A DNA stretch of 64,000 nt from Pseudidiomarina aestuarii (GTDB lineage: Bacteria; Pseudomonadota; Gammaproteobacteria; Enterobacterales; Alteromonadaceae): assembly GCF_003987355.1 (NCBI RefSeq), contig NZ_PIPR01000001.1:992001-1056000 (forward strand). The letters are read 5' to 3'. Below the pieces are notes generated by a model. It ran no database searches, was not told the DNA's origin, and saw only the letters and a list, made by a program, of their open reading frames with translations. The translations under genes and the position numbers were made by a program. Positions 1 through 8,729 of the stretch are shown in pieces (position 1 is the first letter of the stretch; the number at the start of each line of letters is the position of its first letter).

Positions 1-484
1 TGCGGTTCAGCTTCTCTTTGATATCCAAAATTTGCCGCGCATGAATTTCAAAGTCAGACGCTTGCCCTTGGAATCCGCCAAGTGGTTGATGAATCATCAC
101 TCGAGAGTTAGGCAGACAATAGCGCTTACCTTTTTGGCCACCCGCCAATAAGAACGCGCCCATACTTGCCGCTTGCCCCATACATACCGTACTGACATCT
201 GGCTTAATGAATTTCATCGTATCATAAATAGCCATGCCTGCGGTGACCACGCCACCGGGCGAGTTGATGTACAAGTAGATATCTTTATCTGGATTATCAG
301 ACTCAAGGAACAATAACTGAGCCACAATCAAATTGGCCATGTGTTCTTCCACTTGGCCACAACAAAAAATGACACGCTCTTTGAGCAAGCGCGAGTAGAT
401 GTCGTACGAACGCTCTCCCTTTGAAGTTTGTTCGACCACCATAGGGACCAAAGCGGCCATTGGTGCAGACGTCAACTCTGACAT
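1..484 (-). CDS. clpP: ATP-dependent Clp protease proteolytic subunit ClpP (3' part outside window)
   Basis: Serine protease that forms the barrel of ClpXP/ClpAP and degrades unfolded and tagged cytoplasmic proteins. 161 codons are visible; the C-terminal part with the catalytic Asp lies beyond base 1. Seen: the nucleophile Ser107 in GQAASMGAF, catalytic His132 in VMIHQPLGG, and the INSPGG loop. The ATG at 484 has AGGAGTT in front. It follows tig in the order tig-clpP usual for gammaproteobacteria; clpX is expected next, outside the window. Odd detail: the strand usually reading VIFLTGQV reads VIFCCGQV here, with two adjacent cysteines. Identification is certain. Confidence 0.97.
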   Translation of the reverse strand, partial: MSELTSAPMAALVPMVVEQTSKGERSYDIYSRLLKERVIFCCGQVEEHMANLIVAQLLFLESDNPDKDIYLYINSPGGVVTAGMAIYDTMKFIKPDVSTVCMGQAASMGAFLLAGGQKGKRYCLPNSRVMIHQPLGGFQGQASDFEIHARQILDIKEKLNR

Positions 485-506
485 AATTACAACTCCTGAA
501 ATAAAA

Positions 507-535
507 AATGGCTCGTATAAGATATACGAGCCATT
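507..535 (-). terminator. Intercistronic Rho-independent terminator between tig and clpP
   Basis: A perfect 12-bp inverted repeat (507-518 with 524-535, arms AATGGCTCGTAT/ATACGAGCCATT, 5-base loop) followed on the minus strand by a run of six T (501-506 side). It lies after the tig stop and just before the clpP ribosome binding site, so it probably attenuates read-through from tig into clpP. No separate clpP promoter could be picked out. Confidence 0.8.
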
Positions 536-586
536 AAACCAAGTTGATCTAGAGCCCGTCAATGTTCTTCGACGGTTCTCGTAAAC

Positions 587-1888
587 TTACTTTTGCTTCG
601 GATTCATCAATTCGTCGAATGTTGCTTTCTTTGCCTTCACTTTCGCTTGGCTCAGAACAAATTCAATCGCTTGGTCTTCCAGGGCAACATTGCGAACTTG
701 TTGCATCAATTCTTCGTTGCCTTTGTAGTAAGCAACCACTTCAGCTGGATCTTCGTAGGCAGAAGCGTTGGTTTCGATAATCTCATCGACCTTCGCAGAA
801 TCAACTTTCATTTCGTTACTACGAATCACTTCGCCGAGTAACAAACCAACCTTTACGCGCTCTTTCGCTTGTTCTTCAAACAAGTTTGCAGGCAATTCAG
901 GTAAGTTCGCTTGTTGACCGCCAAAACGCTGCATGGCTTGACGACGCAAGTTGTCGATTTCTTGATCAACCATTGCTTTCGGAGTATCTACTTCATTCGC
1001 TTCAACGAGGCCCTTGAGCACTTGCTCTTTGACTTTGCTACGAACCGTAGTTTTCAACTCACGTTCCATATTTTTGCGAACTTCAGCTTTCAAAGCCTCA
1101 ATGCCGCCTTCTTTCACACCAAATAGCGCAACGAATTCGTCATTAATTTCTGGCAGCTCACGCTCTTCAACTTTCTTCGCTGTGATCACAAACGACGCAG
1201 CTTTCCCTTTCAGGTTTTCCGCGTGGTAATCTTCAGGGAACGTGACTTCGATGGTTTTCTCTTCACCGGTTTTCATGCCGATAATTTGGTCTTCAAAACC
1301 AGGGATCATGCGATTTTCGCCGAGTTCTAGCGCGAAATCAGAAGCTTTGCCGCCGTCGAATTCTTTACCGTCAATAGAGCCGACGAAATCAATCGTGATA
1401 CGATCTTTCTTCTTCGACTTCTTCTTGACTTCTTTCCAGCCAGCGTGTTGCTGACGCAAAGTTTCAAGCATGTTATCGACGTCTTTCTCGGTCACTTCAA
1501 CAGTAGGCTTTTCGATGGTGATTTTATCCAACGCACCAACTTTGACCTCTGGGTATACTTCGAAAGTCGCAACGAACTCCAGGTCTTTACCTGCTTCATT
1601 TACTTTTGGTTCGATCGCAGGGTTACCGACTGGGTTCAATTTTTCTTGCATGACCGCTTCGTAATACTTGGTGTACATCATGTTCGATGCGGCACGTGCA
1701 TGCGCTTCTTTGCCAAACAGCTTCTGTAACACGTTTGGTGGCACTTTGCCTTTGCGGAAGCCATTGATACGACGGTTGCGGTACTCTTCTTTGAGCAAAC
1801 GCGTGACTTCTTTCTCAATTGCTTCGGCCGGCACTACGATAGTCGCACGGCGCTCTAATCCTTGGGTTGTCTCTACAGAAACCTGCAT
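587..1888 (-). CDS. tig: Trigger factor, ribosome-associated chaperone
   Basis: Chaperone and peptidyl-prolyl isomerase that binds the ribosome exit tunnel and meets nascent chains. 433 residues, the normal length. The ribosome-binding signature GFRKGKVP is at residues 43-50; an FKBP-type PPIase domain follows at about 162-245 (from [17 protein letters not shown] onward); the rest is the C-terminal helical chaperone arm. The ATG at 1888 is preceded by GAGGT. It heads the tig-clpP unit and has its own promoter at 1960-1988. A terminator lies just after its stop. Confidence 0.98.
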   Translation of the reverse strand: MQVSVETTQGLERRATIVVPAEAIEKEVTRLLKEEYRNRRINGFRKGKVPPNVLQKLFGKEAHARAASNMMYTKYYEAVMQEKLNPVGNPAIEPKVNEAGKDLEFVATFEVYPEVKVGALDKITIEKPTVEVTEKDVDNMLETLRQQHAGWKEVKKKSKKKDRITIDFVGSIDGKEFDGGKASDFALELGENRMIPGFEDQIIGMKTGEEKTIEVTFPEDYHAENLKGKAASFVITAKKVEERELPEINDEFVALFGVKEGGIEALKAEVRKNMERELKTTVRSKVKEQVLKGLVEANEVDTPKAMVDQEIDNLRRQAMQRFGGQQANLPELPANLFEEQAKERVKVGLLLGEVIRSNEMKVDSAKVDEIIETNASAYEDPAEVVAYYKGNEELMQQVRNVALEDQAIEFVLSQAKVKAKKATFDELMNPKQK

Positions 1889-1959
1889 TGCTTTGTTACC
1901 TCGGCTTCACTTGTGGCCTGAGCCCACTACCATTCGGGGGCCCTTCAAAATGACGCAGC

Positions 1960-1988
1960 ATTATAACGAAGCGACTGGGGGGAGTCGA
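1960..1988 (-). promoter_or_regulatory. Sigma-70-type promoter of tig
   Basis: Read on the minus strand: -35 TCGACT (1983-1988, 4/6 match), a 17-base spacer, and a perfect -10 TATAAT (1960-1965). It lies about 70 bases upstream of the tig start and points to it. Pattern match only; no start site was measured. Confidence 0.65.
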
Positions 1989-1995
1989 GTATAAA

Positions 1996-3138
1996 TTACA
2001 CCGTGATGAGCGCGGAACAATCGCGCCCATGATGTTTGGCTTGGTAGACAGCTTGGTCAACAATTCGCAATAAGCTATCAACATCGTCTTCCGTGCTGGG
2101 AATTAAACTGGCAATACCGATACTTACCGTCACCGGCCGCTCAATTTCGCCGGTATCTTTGAGGGTACGGACGCATTCAAGGATTTTCTTTGCGCGCTCC
2201 TGAGCTTCACTCGGAACACATTGCGGCGACACCACAAAGAACTCATCGCCACCGTAACGCGCAACCACCTCGCCACTGCGCTTAAACACTTGTCGAAACA
2301 CTCTCGCGACAGCCTTCAACGCTTGATCACCAGCAACATGGCCACTGACATCGTTAAACGACTTAAAATGGTCGACATCGATCATAAAAACAGTCAAACG
2401 CTGGGCATTGCGTCGCGCTCGCTGCAATTCCTGCCGGAGTGCTTCGTCCAACCCGCGCCGATTCACTAACCCGGTCAAGCCATCCTCTCGTGCCAGCTGC
2501 GCCAAACGTTGATTTGCCAACCGCAACTCAGCTTCGGTTTTGCGTAGTTTAGCCTCGGAGCGTTGGCGAGCAATCGTATTGGCAATTAAGTCCGCCACCA
2601 ATCGCATTTGCCGTACATCAATATCACTCCAGTGCACTTGTCGATTCACCAAATCACAGCCGACAAAACCAAGCAATTGGCCTTCTAGAAACATACCAAC
2701 AGCCATCATGGAACGAATGTGCTCACGCGCTAACTCTTCCTGAAAGCCAACTGCGGCGGGCGGCAGCTCCGATAGCGAACTGACCACCACTTGTCCCTGC
2801 TGTAGCATCTGATCAAAAAACCACGGCATGGCATCGCGCGGAACATCCTGTAACTCGTCAATGTGTGCACTGATCTCAGTATTCACCCATTCATGCGTAT
2901 TCGACATGGTGCTGTAATCGTCATTGAACAGGAATACATAACACCGATCTTTACGATCACCATGACCTAAAGCTGCAAGTGCTTGCGAAATATGTTGTTC
3001 GGTTTTCTCAAACGGACAGTTGATCAATTGGGCACTGATTTCAGAAATCAAAAGACCGAACGATTCTGCTGAATCGCTCGGTCTTAGTTGCGTTTTAGTG
3101 ATGGACTTTAAGTCCACGGAGTCCTGTTTACACGGCAT
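1996..3138 (-). CDS. GAF-domain diguanylate cyclase
   Basis: Predicted to make cyclic di-GMP from two GTP. An N-terminal GAF-like sensor region (about residues 25-190) is joined by a short coiled linker (RKTEAELRLANQRLAQL) to a GGDEF domain beginning DGLTGLVNRR. The active-site loop ARYGGDEFF is intact near residue 296 and the metal-binding Asp is in FMIDVDHFKSFND. The inhibitory I-site (RxxD before GGDEF) reads RSGE, so product inhibition may be lost. No membrane segment, hence cytoplasmic. I chose ATG 3138 over a GTG two codons upstream (3144); neither has a strong Shine-Dalgarno. The ligand of the GAF domain is unknown. Confidence 0.9.
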   Translation of the reverse strand: MPCKQDSVDLKSITKTQLRPSDSAESFGLLISEISAQLINCPFEKTEQHISQALAALGHGDRKDRCYVFLFNDDYSTMSNTHEWVNTEISAHIDELQDVPRDAMPWFFDQMLQQGQVVVSSLSELPPAAVGFQEELAREHIRSMMAVGMFLEGQLLGFVGCDLVNRQVHWSDIDVRQMRLVADLIANTIARQRSEAKLRKTEAELRLANQRLAQLAREDGLTGLVNRRGLDEALRQELQRARRNAQRLTVFMIDVDHFKSFNDVSGHVAGDQALKAVARVFRQVFKRSGEVVARYGGDEFFVVSPQCVPSEAQERAKKILECVRTLKDTGEIERPVTVSIGIASLIPSTEDDVDSLLRIVDQAVYQAKHHGRDCSALITV

Positions 3139-3264
3139 CGACACTGATATTTACACACTTATTGTTATCGGCATACAGTTACAGACATGCGCTCATTAAT
3201 TAACCGAAGTATACCGAGCCATGAATTACATTGTAAATATTTTATTGCTTGTCGATATTTTGTT

Positions 3265-4206
3265 TTAGAAATGCGCTTTGCGCAATATAACACCTAACGC
3301 AGTTGCTGCAGGGCTTCCGTAGGCGGGATACATCGCACCGCACATAGCAAAGCCTTGTCCACACACTTGACCTCGAATATTTGTGCCTGTCGACCGGCCA
3401 GTATAAATATTCATATTGTCTAGAGTAGAAGCTAATTCACCGATATAACTCTCCATCGTGATACGAGTACCGGACACGCTAATACGCTCCACGTTTTGGT
3501 ATGGGCTGGATTCAGATTGCAGCGCAGTGACTGTCTGTTCTTGAATTGCTTCCGATTCAACTAACGAAGCCAAGCGTTCGCGGCTCTCTTTGTAGTTGAA
3601 GCGACTTAATTTGCCAAATAAGATAGCTGCGCGGTCCGCATCAGCAGGAACTCCAACTCCCGCAGCGAGCAACTGGGCCAACAGATATTGTGAAGGCTGA
3701 TGATTTTGTTTTGCTGCTCGCTCTAACCATTGAACAACCTTTTGGTTTGTGCCGCCCTCAAGGTTGAGGTTTCGTACTGCTTGCTCAAACAACGCAGACG
3801 GATGGTCTTGACGCAATGCTCGTTGAAAGGCGTACTCAGCTTCAACTAAATCGGCATCGACACTGATCCCCTTCTTTAACCAGTTCGAATAGATATACCA
3901 AGCACGTGGATCATTATTGCGCAGTGCTCGTTTCAAATGTTGCCGCGCAAGATCGAGGTTTTGCTCAAGGCCTTCACCATTGGCATATGCCAACGCAACA
4001 ATCACTTGCGCATCCGGGCTGCCATTGAGAGAAAACTTAACGAGACGTTTCATATCTTCGCTGCATTGTGCCGAACGACATTCAGTCTCTGCCCAGTCAT
4101 TGGTATTCAGTATTTCTTGAGCAAATACGGAGGTACTAAAGCTAACAACGAGTGCTAATAGTAGAAAGGTACCGCAAGTTAGATAGGTCTGAGTTTTCAT
4201 CGTCAA
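3265..4206 (-). CDS. Exported Sel1-repeat protein with C-terminal cysteine motif (paralogue 1)
   Basis: 313 residues. A signal peptide (residues 1-29, ending SVFA-QE) is followed by Sel1-like helical repeats (ANGEGLEQNLDLARQHLKRA, SALFEQAVRNLNLEGG, LLAQLLAAGVGVPADADRAA). The last 65 residues carry a separate conserved block, SGTRIT...TGTNIRGQVCGQGFAMC, shared with the next gene. The two are tandem duplicates. Sel1 repeats usually mediate protein-protein contacts; no enzymatic motif is visible. Likely periplasmic or surface-exposed. Function unknown; the C-terminal block is not a family I recognise. Confidence 0.8.
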   Translation of the reverse strand: MTMKTQTYLTCGTFLLLALVVSFSTSVFAQEILNTNDWAETECRSAQCSEDMKRLVKFSLNGSPDAQVIVALAYANGEGLEQNLDLARQHLKRALRNNDPRAWYIYSNWLKKGISVDADLVEAEYAFQRALRQDHPSALFEQAVRNLNLEGGTNQKVVQWLERAAKQNHQPSQYLLAQLLAAGVGVPADADRAAILFGKLSRFNYKESRERLASLVESEAIQEQTVTALQSESSPYQNVERISVSGTRITMESYIGELASTLDNMNIYTGRSTGTNIRGQVCGQGFAMCGAMYPAYGSPAATALGVILRKAHF

Positions 4207-4281
4207 TCGCTCTTTTTGTTGAATTCACAAAAAATATTGACAATTTTTTAATAAAAATCAAGTTTTAAATGCTTTTATAAC

Positions 4282-4310
4282 AAAAAAGTCGACTTTTCAG
4301 CCGACTTTTT
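4282..4310 (-). terminator. Bidirectional Rho-independent terminator after the second Sel1 gene
   Basis: A 12-bp stem with one G-T pair and a GAAA tetraloop on the minus strand, flanked by A-rich and T-rich runs on both sides. It lies between the two Sel1 paralogues, 27 bases past the stop of the upstream one, so the two genes are probably separate transcripts. Confidence 0.85.
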
Positions 4311-4336
4311 CAATAGCACTTGTTTAACACGAAATA

Positions 4337-5401
4337 TTACAGCGAAGGATAGGCTCTTCCTAACAGGGCTCCTAGCGCTGTCGTACCTGCATTACCGCGG
4401 TCACCAGCGGTGTAGATTACATTACATTTAGAGACACCTTGGCCACAAACTTGACCACGAATATTCGTGCCTGTCGAACTCCCGTCATAGAGATTCACAC
4501 CACTGAGCACATCAACCAACTCACTCACATATTCTTCGGTGGTAATTCGCGCTCCTGACACTTCAATAACTTCGACGCCATTTTCGTAACCTGATTTCGC
4601 ATAAAGATCGACCTCGATCATAGCTTCAGTATTTTGACTAGTCTCAAGATCAGCCATGACTGCGTCATAGCGAACTCCACTCTCGCGATAGTTCCAACGT
4701 TTCAGTTCAGAAAACAACTTCGCGGCACCAACCAAATCTTCTGGGGTACCTACGCCACCAGCTTTTAATTGAGCCAGCAAGTATTTCGCGGGTAAGTCAT
4801 GCCGCTGTGCTGCGCGCTCCAGCATCTCGACCGCTTTACTGTTGTCACCACCATCAAAATTCAATTCGCGCACCGCAAGTTCATAAAGCGCTTGCGGTGA
4901 GCCTCTGCGTGCAGCGCGCTGCAATGCGTATTCGGCCTCTACACGGTCCTCTTCAAACCCGCCTGCGCCCTGACGCAACCACTGCGAGTAGATGTACCAA
5001 GCGCGCGAGTCTTTCTGTTGTAAAGCGCGCTTCAAAAATTGCCGAGCACGGTCAGGATTCGCTGGCAGACCATCACCGGTCGCGTATGCAACGGCAGCAA
5101 TAACCTGTGCGTCGCTACTGCCGTTCAGGGCAAACTCCACCAGTTCTTGCATATCTTTACTACAGGTTGCTGACGTGCAGTCGGACTCGACCACTTCAAA
5201 GGTTGGGATCTCATCCTCTTCAAGGAGTTCAGGTGAAGTTTTGATTTTTAAATATTGAGCGCCCCAATTGCTTGGCTGGAACTGTCCCGTTGGTGCGGTT
5301 ACTTGACCTGGATTCACAGTTTCTTGAGCCAACGCCAAAGGACTCGCAGCCAGACTAAAGAAACTAGCAAGCAATAAGGGTTTCAGGGTAAACGTACGCA
5401 T
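4337..5401 (-). CDS. Exported Sel1-repeat protein with C-terminal cysteine motif (paralogue 2)
   Basis: 354 residues from the ATG at 5401 (GGAG eight bases upstream). A longer open frame runs back into a tRNA-Pro gene and is not the real start. Signal peptide MRTFTLKPLLLASFFSLAAS...ALA-QE, a spacer rich in acidic residues, then Sel1-type repeats (ATGDGLPANPDRARQFLKRA, ALYELAVRELNFDGG, LLAQLKAGGVGTPEDLVGAA). The C-terminus holds VSGARITTEEYVSEL and STGTNIRGQVCGQG...C, matching paralogue 1. It lies directly downstream of the tRNA cluster with no terminator visible between them, so co-transcription with the tRNAs is possible. Function unknown. Confidence 0.82.
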   Translation of the reverse strand: MRTFTLKPLLLASFFSLAASPLALAQETVNPGQVTAPTGQFQPSNWGAQYLKIKTSPELLEEDEIPTFEVVESDCTSATCSKDMQELVEFALNGSSDAQVIAAVAYATGDGLPANPDRARQFLKRALQQKDSRAWYIYSQWLRQGAGGFEEDRVEAEYALQRAARRGSPQALYELAVRELNFDGGDNSKAVEMLERAAQRHDLPAKYLLAQLKAGGVGTPEDLVGAAKLFSELKRWNYRESGVRYDAVMADLETSQNTEAMIEVDLYAKSGYENGVEVIEVSGARITTEEYVSELVDVLSGVNLYDGSSTGTNIRGQVCGQGVSKCNVIYTAGDRGNAGTTALGALLGRAYPSL

Positions 5402-5478
5402 AACAAACTCCAGCAATTTACGGTTGTGTAAATAACTATCGGTTAGTTTGTTAAAAAGATCAACAAGTGCTGAAGAAA

Positions 5479-5555
5479 TGGTCGGCGAGACTGGATTCGA
5501 ACCAGCGACCCCTTGTACCCAAAACAAGTGCGCTACCAAGCTGCGCTACTCGCCG
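5479..5555 (-). tRNA. tRNA-Pro (anticodon TGG), second copy of the cluster
   Basis: Full cloverleaf on the minus strand: acceptor CGGCGAG/CTCGCCG, anticodon loop TTTGGGT, T arm GGTTCGAATCC, and encoded CCA. 77 bases including CCA. Its sequence is identical to the first tRNA of the cluster (5828-5904). Confidence 0.97.
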
Positions 5556-5588
5556 ACAATCAATATGTGGGAAATTACTCGAGAAAAA

Positions 5589-5664
5589 TGGGGTGGCTGA
5601 TGGGGCTCGAACCCACGACCACCGGAATCACAATCCGGGGCTCTACCAACTGAGCTACAGCCAC
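5589..5664 (-). tRNA. tRNA-His (anticodon GTG)
   Basis: Minus strand; acceptor GTGGCTG/CAGCCAC, anticodon loop with GTG in GGATTGTGATTCC, T arm GGTTCGAGCC, encoded CCA. The base before the 5' end on the transcript is G (5665), supplying the G-1 identity element of tRNA-His. Confidence 0.97.
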
Positions 5665-5733
5665 CACAACTTCGTGGTGAAGTTATTGCTATCAGACGCT
5701 GACAATCAGCACCTAGAAATGCCAGGGCAAACA

Positions 5734-5810
<77 letters not shown>

Positions 5811-5827
5811 ATAGCTACGCTCGAAAA

Positions 5828-5904
5828 TGGTCGGCGAGACTGGATTCGAACCAGCGACCCCTTGTACCCAAAACAAGTGCGCTACCAAGCTGCGCTACTC
5901 GCCG
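5828..5904 (-). tRNA. tRNA-Pro (anticodon TGG), first copy of the cluster
   Basis: Same sequence and structure as the copy at 5479-5555, including encoded CCA. It is the first gene of the four-tRNA transcript Pro-Arg-His-Pro, directly behind the promoter at 5952-5980. The duplication encloses the Arg and His genes. Confidence 0.97.
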
Positions 5905-5951
5905 ACAATTCCGATAAACCCGTGCAGGACGCGGCCTGACAACGGGGGCGA

Positions 5952-5980
5952 ATATTACCTGTCTCGCCCCACAGCGTCAA
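5952..5980 (-). promoter_or_regulatory. Strong promoter of the tRNA operon with GC-rich discriminator
   Basis: Minus strand: -35 TTGACG (5975-5980), exactly 17 bases, -10 TAATAT (5952-5957), then TCGCCCCCG before the likely start. A GC-rich discriminator is typical of stable-RNA promoters under stringent (ppGpp/DksA) control. It lies about 45 bases upstream of the first tRNA-Pro. Confidence 0.85.
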
Positions 5981-6173
5981 ACATTTTTTTGTCGATAGCT
6001 GCCAACTGCTGCTTTTTAAATCAATCACAAAGACTCGTCAAAAACTACAGCACGAGGGTTGCATGGATTACGACTACACCAACTCGCAAAAACGTGCGAA
6101 AATATGCAGCCATCGAGAACGGTTCACTAGCCCGTTAGCCTGTTTATTTACACCTTAAAAGGAAAGTTCGTCT

Positions 6174-7046
6174 ATGACCGCTCAACGCATCGATGGCAAA
6201 GCTGTAGCCGCACAAGTTCGTAATGAGGTAAAGGAACGTGTTGCAGCGCGTCAACAAGCCGGGCTGCGAGCGCCCGGACTGGCGGTAGTTCTGGTAGGAG
6301 CAGATCCTGCTTCCCAAGTTTACGTTGGTAGTAAACGTCGAGCTTGTGACGAAGTTGGTTTTGTTTCCAAAGCGTTTGATTTACCTGCGACGAGTACGCA
6401 AGTTGAGCTTGAACAGCTGATTGACCAGCTCAATGCCGATCCTGAAGTCGATGGTATCTTGGTGCAATTACCGCTACCACAAGGATTGGATGCACAGGCG
6501 CTTCTCGAACGCATTCATCCGTTCAAAGATGTCGATGGCTTTCATCCGTTCAATATGGGCCGTCTCGCCCAACGCAATCCGGCCTTACGTCCATGCACAC
6601 CACGCGGCGTCATTACGCTATTGGACTCTATTAAGCTGGATTTACACGGTAAAAACGCGGTCGTTGTGGGCGCTTCCAACATTGTCGGTCGGCCAATGGC
6701 ATTAGAGTTGTTGCTGGCTGGTGCAACGACGACCATCTGTCATCGTTTCACAACAGACTTGCAAGCACACATCGAGCGAGCTGATGTACTCGTAGTAGCC
6801 GTCGGCAAGCCAAACTTTATCCCCGGTTCTTGGGTCAAGCCCGGTGCGGTCGTTATTGATGTAGGTATTAATCGGCTTACTAATGGAACACTCGTCGGTG
6901 ACATCGAATTTGAACCCGCAGCCAGTCGTGCTTCCTACATAACTCCTGTTCCAGGCGGTGTTGGCCCGATGACAGTGGCAACGTTACTACAGAACACCTT
7001 GCAGGCCTGCGAGACTTGGCATGCACCTGCACCGACCTCAGAATAA
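6174..7046 (+). CDS. folD: Bifunctional methylenetetrahydrofolate dehydrogenase/cyclohydrolase FolD
   Basis: Interconverts 5,10-methylene- and 10-formyl-tetrahydrofolate through methenyl-THF, using NADP. 290 residues, normal size. Catalytic Tyr50 and Lys54 in VYVGSKRR; folate-pocket motifs [10 protein letters not shown] and PCTPRGV; NADP site [14 protein letters not shown]-terminal signature [20 protein letters not shown] precedes the ATG. It stands alone on the plus strand between the tRNA cluster and the pilus operon, and its last 9 bases overlap the convergent last gene of that operon. Confidence 0.98.
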   Translation: MTAQRIDGKAVAAQVRNEVKERVAARQQAGLRAPGLAVVLVGADPASQVYVGSKRRACDEVGFVSKAFDLPATSTQVELEQLIDQLNADPEVDGILVQLPLPQGLDAQALLERIHPFKDVDGFHPFNMGRLAQRNPALRPCTPRGVITLLDSIKLDLHGKNAVVVGASNIVGRPMALELLLAGATTTICHRFTTDLQAHIERADVLVVAVGKPNFIPGSWVKPGAVVIDVGINRLTNGTLVGDIEFEPAASRASYITPVPGGVGPMTVATLLQNTLQACETWHAPAPTSE

Positions 7047-7766
7047 ATCGGTCACAGGCGGTCCAACGAGATCGCTTAGCATCGGTCCTCGAATATGGTG
7101 GGTCAGTACCCAATAGGGCGTATCCGTCATCGCAGTTCGCGTACGACAAAATTGTTGAGCTGCACTCAACTGCCATTCTGACCATGCGGCTAAAACTTGT
7201 GCCGCCAGCGGAACTTGCAACGGAAAGCACCACCACACTTCAATTTCAAGTTGTTGAGCTGCAAGCCAGTCTTGCTGTTCCGACCGTTCGATAGTTTGGG
7301 CGCGAGCGTCTAAATGATCATTCGGTATAACCCAGCGCCATTCGCCATGAATGCGACGTTGCTCGCCAAACTTCTTGAACTGTGCAGGTGTTGCGTGACG
7401 GATCGCAATTCGTCCAGCCACTTTCACATGCAACTGTTGTCGAGCCGCGGCAATTACATGAGTCTTTTGAAAATCCGCTGGCTTCGGTGCCTTGCTGAAA
7501 TCGAAATCCAAATTCGCCAATGTGGTTGGATCGATTGTCGCCATCGCTGCCGCCAAAGTTCGCTCGATCGCTTGGCGTTCGCCCTGATGGAGAACACCCG
7601 CTCGTAACGCGTAGCTCGAACCGACTGCCAATGTTTGTCCCGCCCAGAACAACCATACGATTTGCACCCATAAACAGGCAAATAAGACTATGACGGGCAG
7701 CGCTAACAAACTCTCCACCATCACCATGCCAGTTTGTCGGCCTCGTTGCACAGAGCTTTGGGGCAT
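7038..7766 (-). CDS. TadE-like pseudopilin, last gene of the type IVb pilus operon
   Basis: 242 residues from the ATG at 7766, which overlaps the stop of the previous gene in TGATG (translational coupling). After a basic leader, [19 protein letters not shown] is a TadE-type processing site and hydrophobic helix, and YALRAGVLH matches the following TadE helix. The remaining ~170 residues are periplasmic and not recognisable. TadE pseudopilins normally belong to Tad/Flp pili, so one closing an R64-like operon is unusual. It probably contributes a minor or tip subunit. Its 3' end overlaps folD by 9 bases, convergently. Confidence 0.65.
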   Translation of the reverse strand: MPQSSVQRGRQTGMVMVESLLALPVIVLFACLWVQIVWLFWAGQTLAVGSSYALRAGVLHQGERQAIERTLAAAMATIDPTTLANLDFDFSKAPKPADFQKTHVIAAARQQLHVKVAGRIAIRHATPAQFKKFGEQRRIHGEWRWVIPNDHLDARAQTIERSEQQDWLAAQQLEIEVWWCFPLQVPLAAQVLAAWSEWQLSAAQQFCRTRTAMTDTPYWVLTHHIRGPMLSDLVGPPVTDLF

Positions 7767-8503
7767 CAGCGACAACCACCGTTGGCCACACACTGATCCC
7801 ACAGTTGCTGTAATTGCTGTAGTTGATTTCGAAGGGTGTAATAGCTGCCATCGAGGGTATTGAACGTCTGTGTCTCAATGTGTTCGGCAGTGAGCCACGT
7901 GCCGGTAAGATTGCGCACTAACATTCTGTCGGCTTGTACCTGATCGACAGTAATATCAGTCGCCTCGACAGTGCCGACTTGACGGATATCGTGTGCTGAA
8001 AAGTCAAGGTGAGTAGCGAGCTGATTGAGCTCTGGAATGTCCGTACGTGGAACGCGATGTACATATCGTGCGGCGTGAATATCTGAGATTGGCTGCCAAA
8101 TCATTAGACTAACCGTATGATGCTGCACGACGACCGACGATAGTTGCGTCTTTAACCATTGCGCCTCACCGACTGAAGGCGCCTGAATTTGCAGAGCTAG
8201 CAAGCGACTATTGACGTTATTAGTTGCATTGAACGACCACGGACGTCCCCAGGGCGATTGAATCGTTGGGAGGTAACCAGTAGCCTGCAACTGTTCGACT
8301 GATTCAGGCGCTACGCCTGTTTGAAACCAATATTGGCGAGTCGCTTCCATCAATACTTCTGTATCCGCTAGCCATTTGGCTTGTCCACCCAGATTGGTCG
8401 GAGATCGCGAAAGCCATTGTCCAAATAACAGCAATGCTGAGCCAATCAACGCCAACGCGATAATCAATTCAAATAGAATATAACCACCTCTAATTTTCAT
8501 CAT
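7766..8503 (-). CDS. PilV-like minor pilin with class III signal
   Basis: 245 residues. The N-terminus MMKIRGG-YILFELIIALAL is a short prepilin leader with Glu at +5 of the mature protein, followed by a long C-terminal domain (DFSAHDIRQVGTVEATDITVDQVQADRML) that resembles the PilV minor pilin of R64-type pili, in which the C-terminus acts as adhesin. It ends in two cysteines (DQCVANGGCR). No shufflon-like inverted repeats or recombinase are nearby. It overlaps the end of the preceding small prepilin by 14 bases. The PilV assignment rests on position and general layout. Confidence 0.6.
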   Translation of the reverse strand: MMKIRGGYILFELIIALALIGSALLLFGQWLSRSPTNLGGQAKWLADTEVLMEATRQYWFQTGVAPESVEQLQATGYLPTIQSPWGRPWSFNATNNVNSRLLALQIQAPSVGEAQWLKTQLSSVVVQHHTVSLMIWQPISDIHAARYVHRVPRTDIPELNQLATHLDFSAHDIRQVGTVEATDITVDQVQADRMLVRNLTGTWLTAEHIETQTFNTLDGSYYTLRNQLQQLQQLWDQCVANGGCR

Positions 8504-8726
8504 TGCTACCCTGCAAAATTGCTACCGCCCGACTTTGCCTCAACAAGCGTAGTTGCCAAGCAATGAGCACTGGACTGTCGTTCACGTGGGTCATTGGCCG
8601 CTGTACGACAAAGTGATAGTGCCACTGCAATGCCAGTAACATCGTCGTTGCAAACAAGCTCAGCACCGCTACTGCAATCAGAAGCTCTGCAATAACAAAG
8701 CCAGATAGCTGAGCTGAGCTTTTCAT
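8490..8726 (-). CDS. Very short prepilin-like protein (78 residues)
   Basis: MKSSAQLSG-FVIAELLIAV carries a class III (prepilin) cleavage site with Glu at +5, then about 50 residues with no recognisable domain. It starts 3 bases after the pilS-like stop and its end overlaps the PilV-like gene, so it is clearly translated as part of the operon. Much shorter than a normal minor pilin. A frameshift joining it to the next frame looks unlikely, because the next gene has its own complete prepilin leader. Confidence 0.65.
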   Translation of the reverse strand: MKSSAQLSGFVIAELLIAVAVLSLFATTMLLALQWHYHFVVQRPMTHVNDSPVLIAWQLRLLRQSRAVAILQGSNDEN

Positions 8727-8729
8727 GAC

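Noticed and set aside
5402-5539. N-terminal extension of the second Sel1 protein back into tRNA-Pro
   Set aside because: The extension reads through a tRNA gene; the ATG at 5401 has a good GGAG and begins a clear signal peptide.
7766-8503. Shufflon at the 3' end of the PilV-like gene
   Set aside because: No recombinase gene and no repeated inverted crossover sites are seen around the C-terminal coding end.
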